NCBI GenBank assembly: GCA_030917145.1
Contig: JAUPVJ010000022.1
Location: 1-6,085, forward strand
DNA: 6,085 bases
From: Patescibacteria group bacterium
GTDB lineage: Bacteria; Patescibacteriota; Minisyncoccia; Phycocordibacterales; CAIRYW01
Direction: 5' to 3'
Part shown: positions 5,983 to 6,085 of the stretch, piece after piece
Position numbering within the stretch: position 1 is the stretch's first letter
How the letters are laid out: each line of letters begins with the position of its first letter
The notes under the pieces: generated by a model
Seen by the model: the letters and a program-made list of their open reading frames with translations, nothing else
Databases searched by the model: none
What the model was told of the DNA's origin: nothing
Position numbers and translations under genes: made by a program

Positions 5983-6014
5983 AACAAAAAACCACCTCTC
6001 GGTGGTTTTTTGTT
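5983..6014 (-). terminator. Strong intrinsic terminator after the upstream gene
   Basis: A 14-bp perfect stem (5983-5996 with 6001-6014), core ACCACC/GGTGGT, closes a TCTC loop. A- and T-rich flanks give a U-tract on both strands. The stem begins two bases after the TAA stop of the partial gene at 6017, so it ends that gene's transcript and insulates the ATPase gene. Confidence 0.92.
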
Positions 6015-6016
6015 AC

Positions 6017-6085
6017 TTACTCACTAAGTAAAACCTGATTCACTTTCTGTTTGGTTAAGTTCCCAAAGTACCCCGTCCCCTCGAT
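6017..6085 (-). CDS. C-terminal end of an unidentified protein (runs off right edge)
   Basis: The minus strand is open from the window edge for 22 codons, to TAA at 6019-6017. The visible peptide begins IEGTGYFGNLTKQK and ends VNQVLLSE. The strong terminator placed directly after the stop, the shared strand and the dense packing all indicate a real gene end. The peptide is too short to assign a family. It shows only a Gly/aromatic turn followed by a probable amphipathic helix. Confidence 0.65.
   Translation of the reverse strand: MEGTGYFGNLTKQKVNQVLLSE

Noticed and set aside
1..6085. CRISPR array, tRNA or rRNA
   Set aside because: No regularly spaced direct repeats, no tRNA cloverleaf with a TTCGAATC-like arm and no rRNA signature segments were seen.

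Overview
This window looks like an AT-rich, gene-dense stretch of bacterial chromosome. It most likely comes from a Patescibacteria (Candidate Phyla Radiation) genome, probably Parcubacteria-like. That assignment is inference. It rests on the low GC, genes packed on one strand, starts without Shine-Dalgarno sequences, an enlarged nucleoside-diphosphate kinase, and a long soluble HerA/VirD4-type ATPase whose style is common in that group. No marker gene in the window settles the taxonomy. Every recognisable gene is on the minus strand, so transcription runs from high to low coordinates.

Layout in the direction of transcription: the last 22 codons of an unidentified protein (6085-6017) end at a strong intrinsic terminator (6014-5983). 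A short intergenic region with several inverted repeats (about 5902-5966) follows. Next is a conjugation/secretion-type P-loop ATPase of about 933 residues (5855-3054), with its own TATAAT box six bases before the start codon and a terminator hairpin spanning its stop codon. Then comes nucleoside-diphosphate kinase (2986-2381). After it lies a free-standing structured RNA of about 160 nt (about 2339-2180), with a TATAAT box upstream, a long closing stem, nested stems, a CUUG-capped hairpin and an intrinsic terminator. It resembles 6S RNA in plan, but that identity is provisional. The last unit is an operon: a small four-helix membrane protein (2139-1753), a metallo-beta-lactamase/beta-CASP ribonuclease (1746-346), and the first 45 codons of a Rossmann-fold LOG/SLOG protein that leaves the window (137-1).

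The most interesting point is between the last two genes. A 194-bp non-coding element (137-330) has 14-bp perfect terminal inverted repeats and is flanked by a TCCA direct repeat. It sits exactly on the start codon of the LOG-family gene. Removing the element and one flanking repeat restores a start codon 10 bases after the ribonuclease stop codon, and the last base of the element supplies the A of the present-day ATG. This looks like a MITE-type insertion that left the reading frame with a rebuilt start.

None of the five gene starts has a clear Shine-Dalgarno sequence. At two of them a -10 box lies exactly six bases before ATG, which suggests leaderless mRNAs. Stops used are TAA and TAG, and the proteins read normally under the standard bacterial code.
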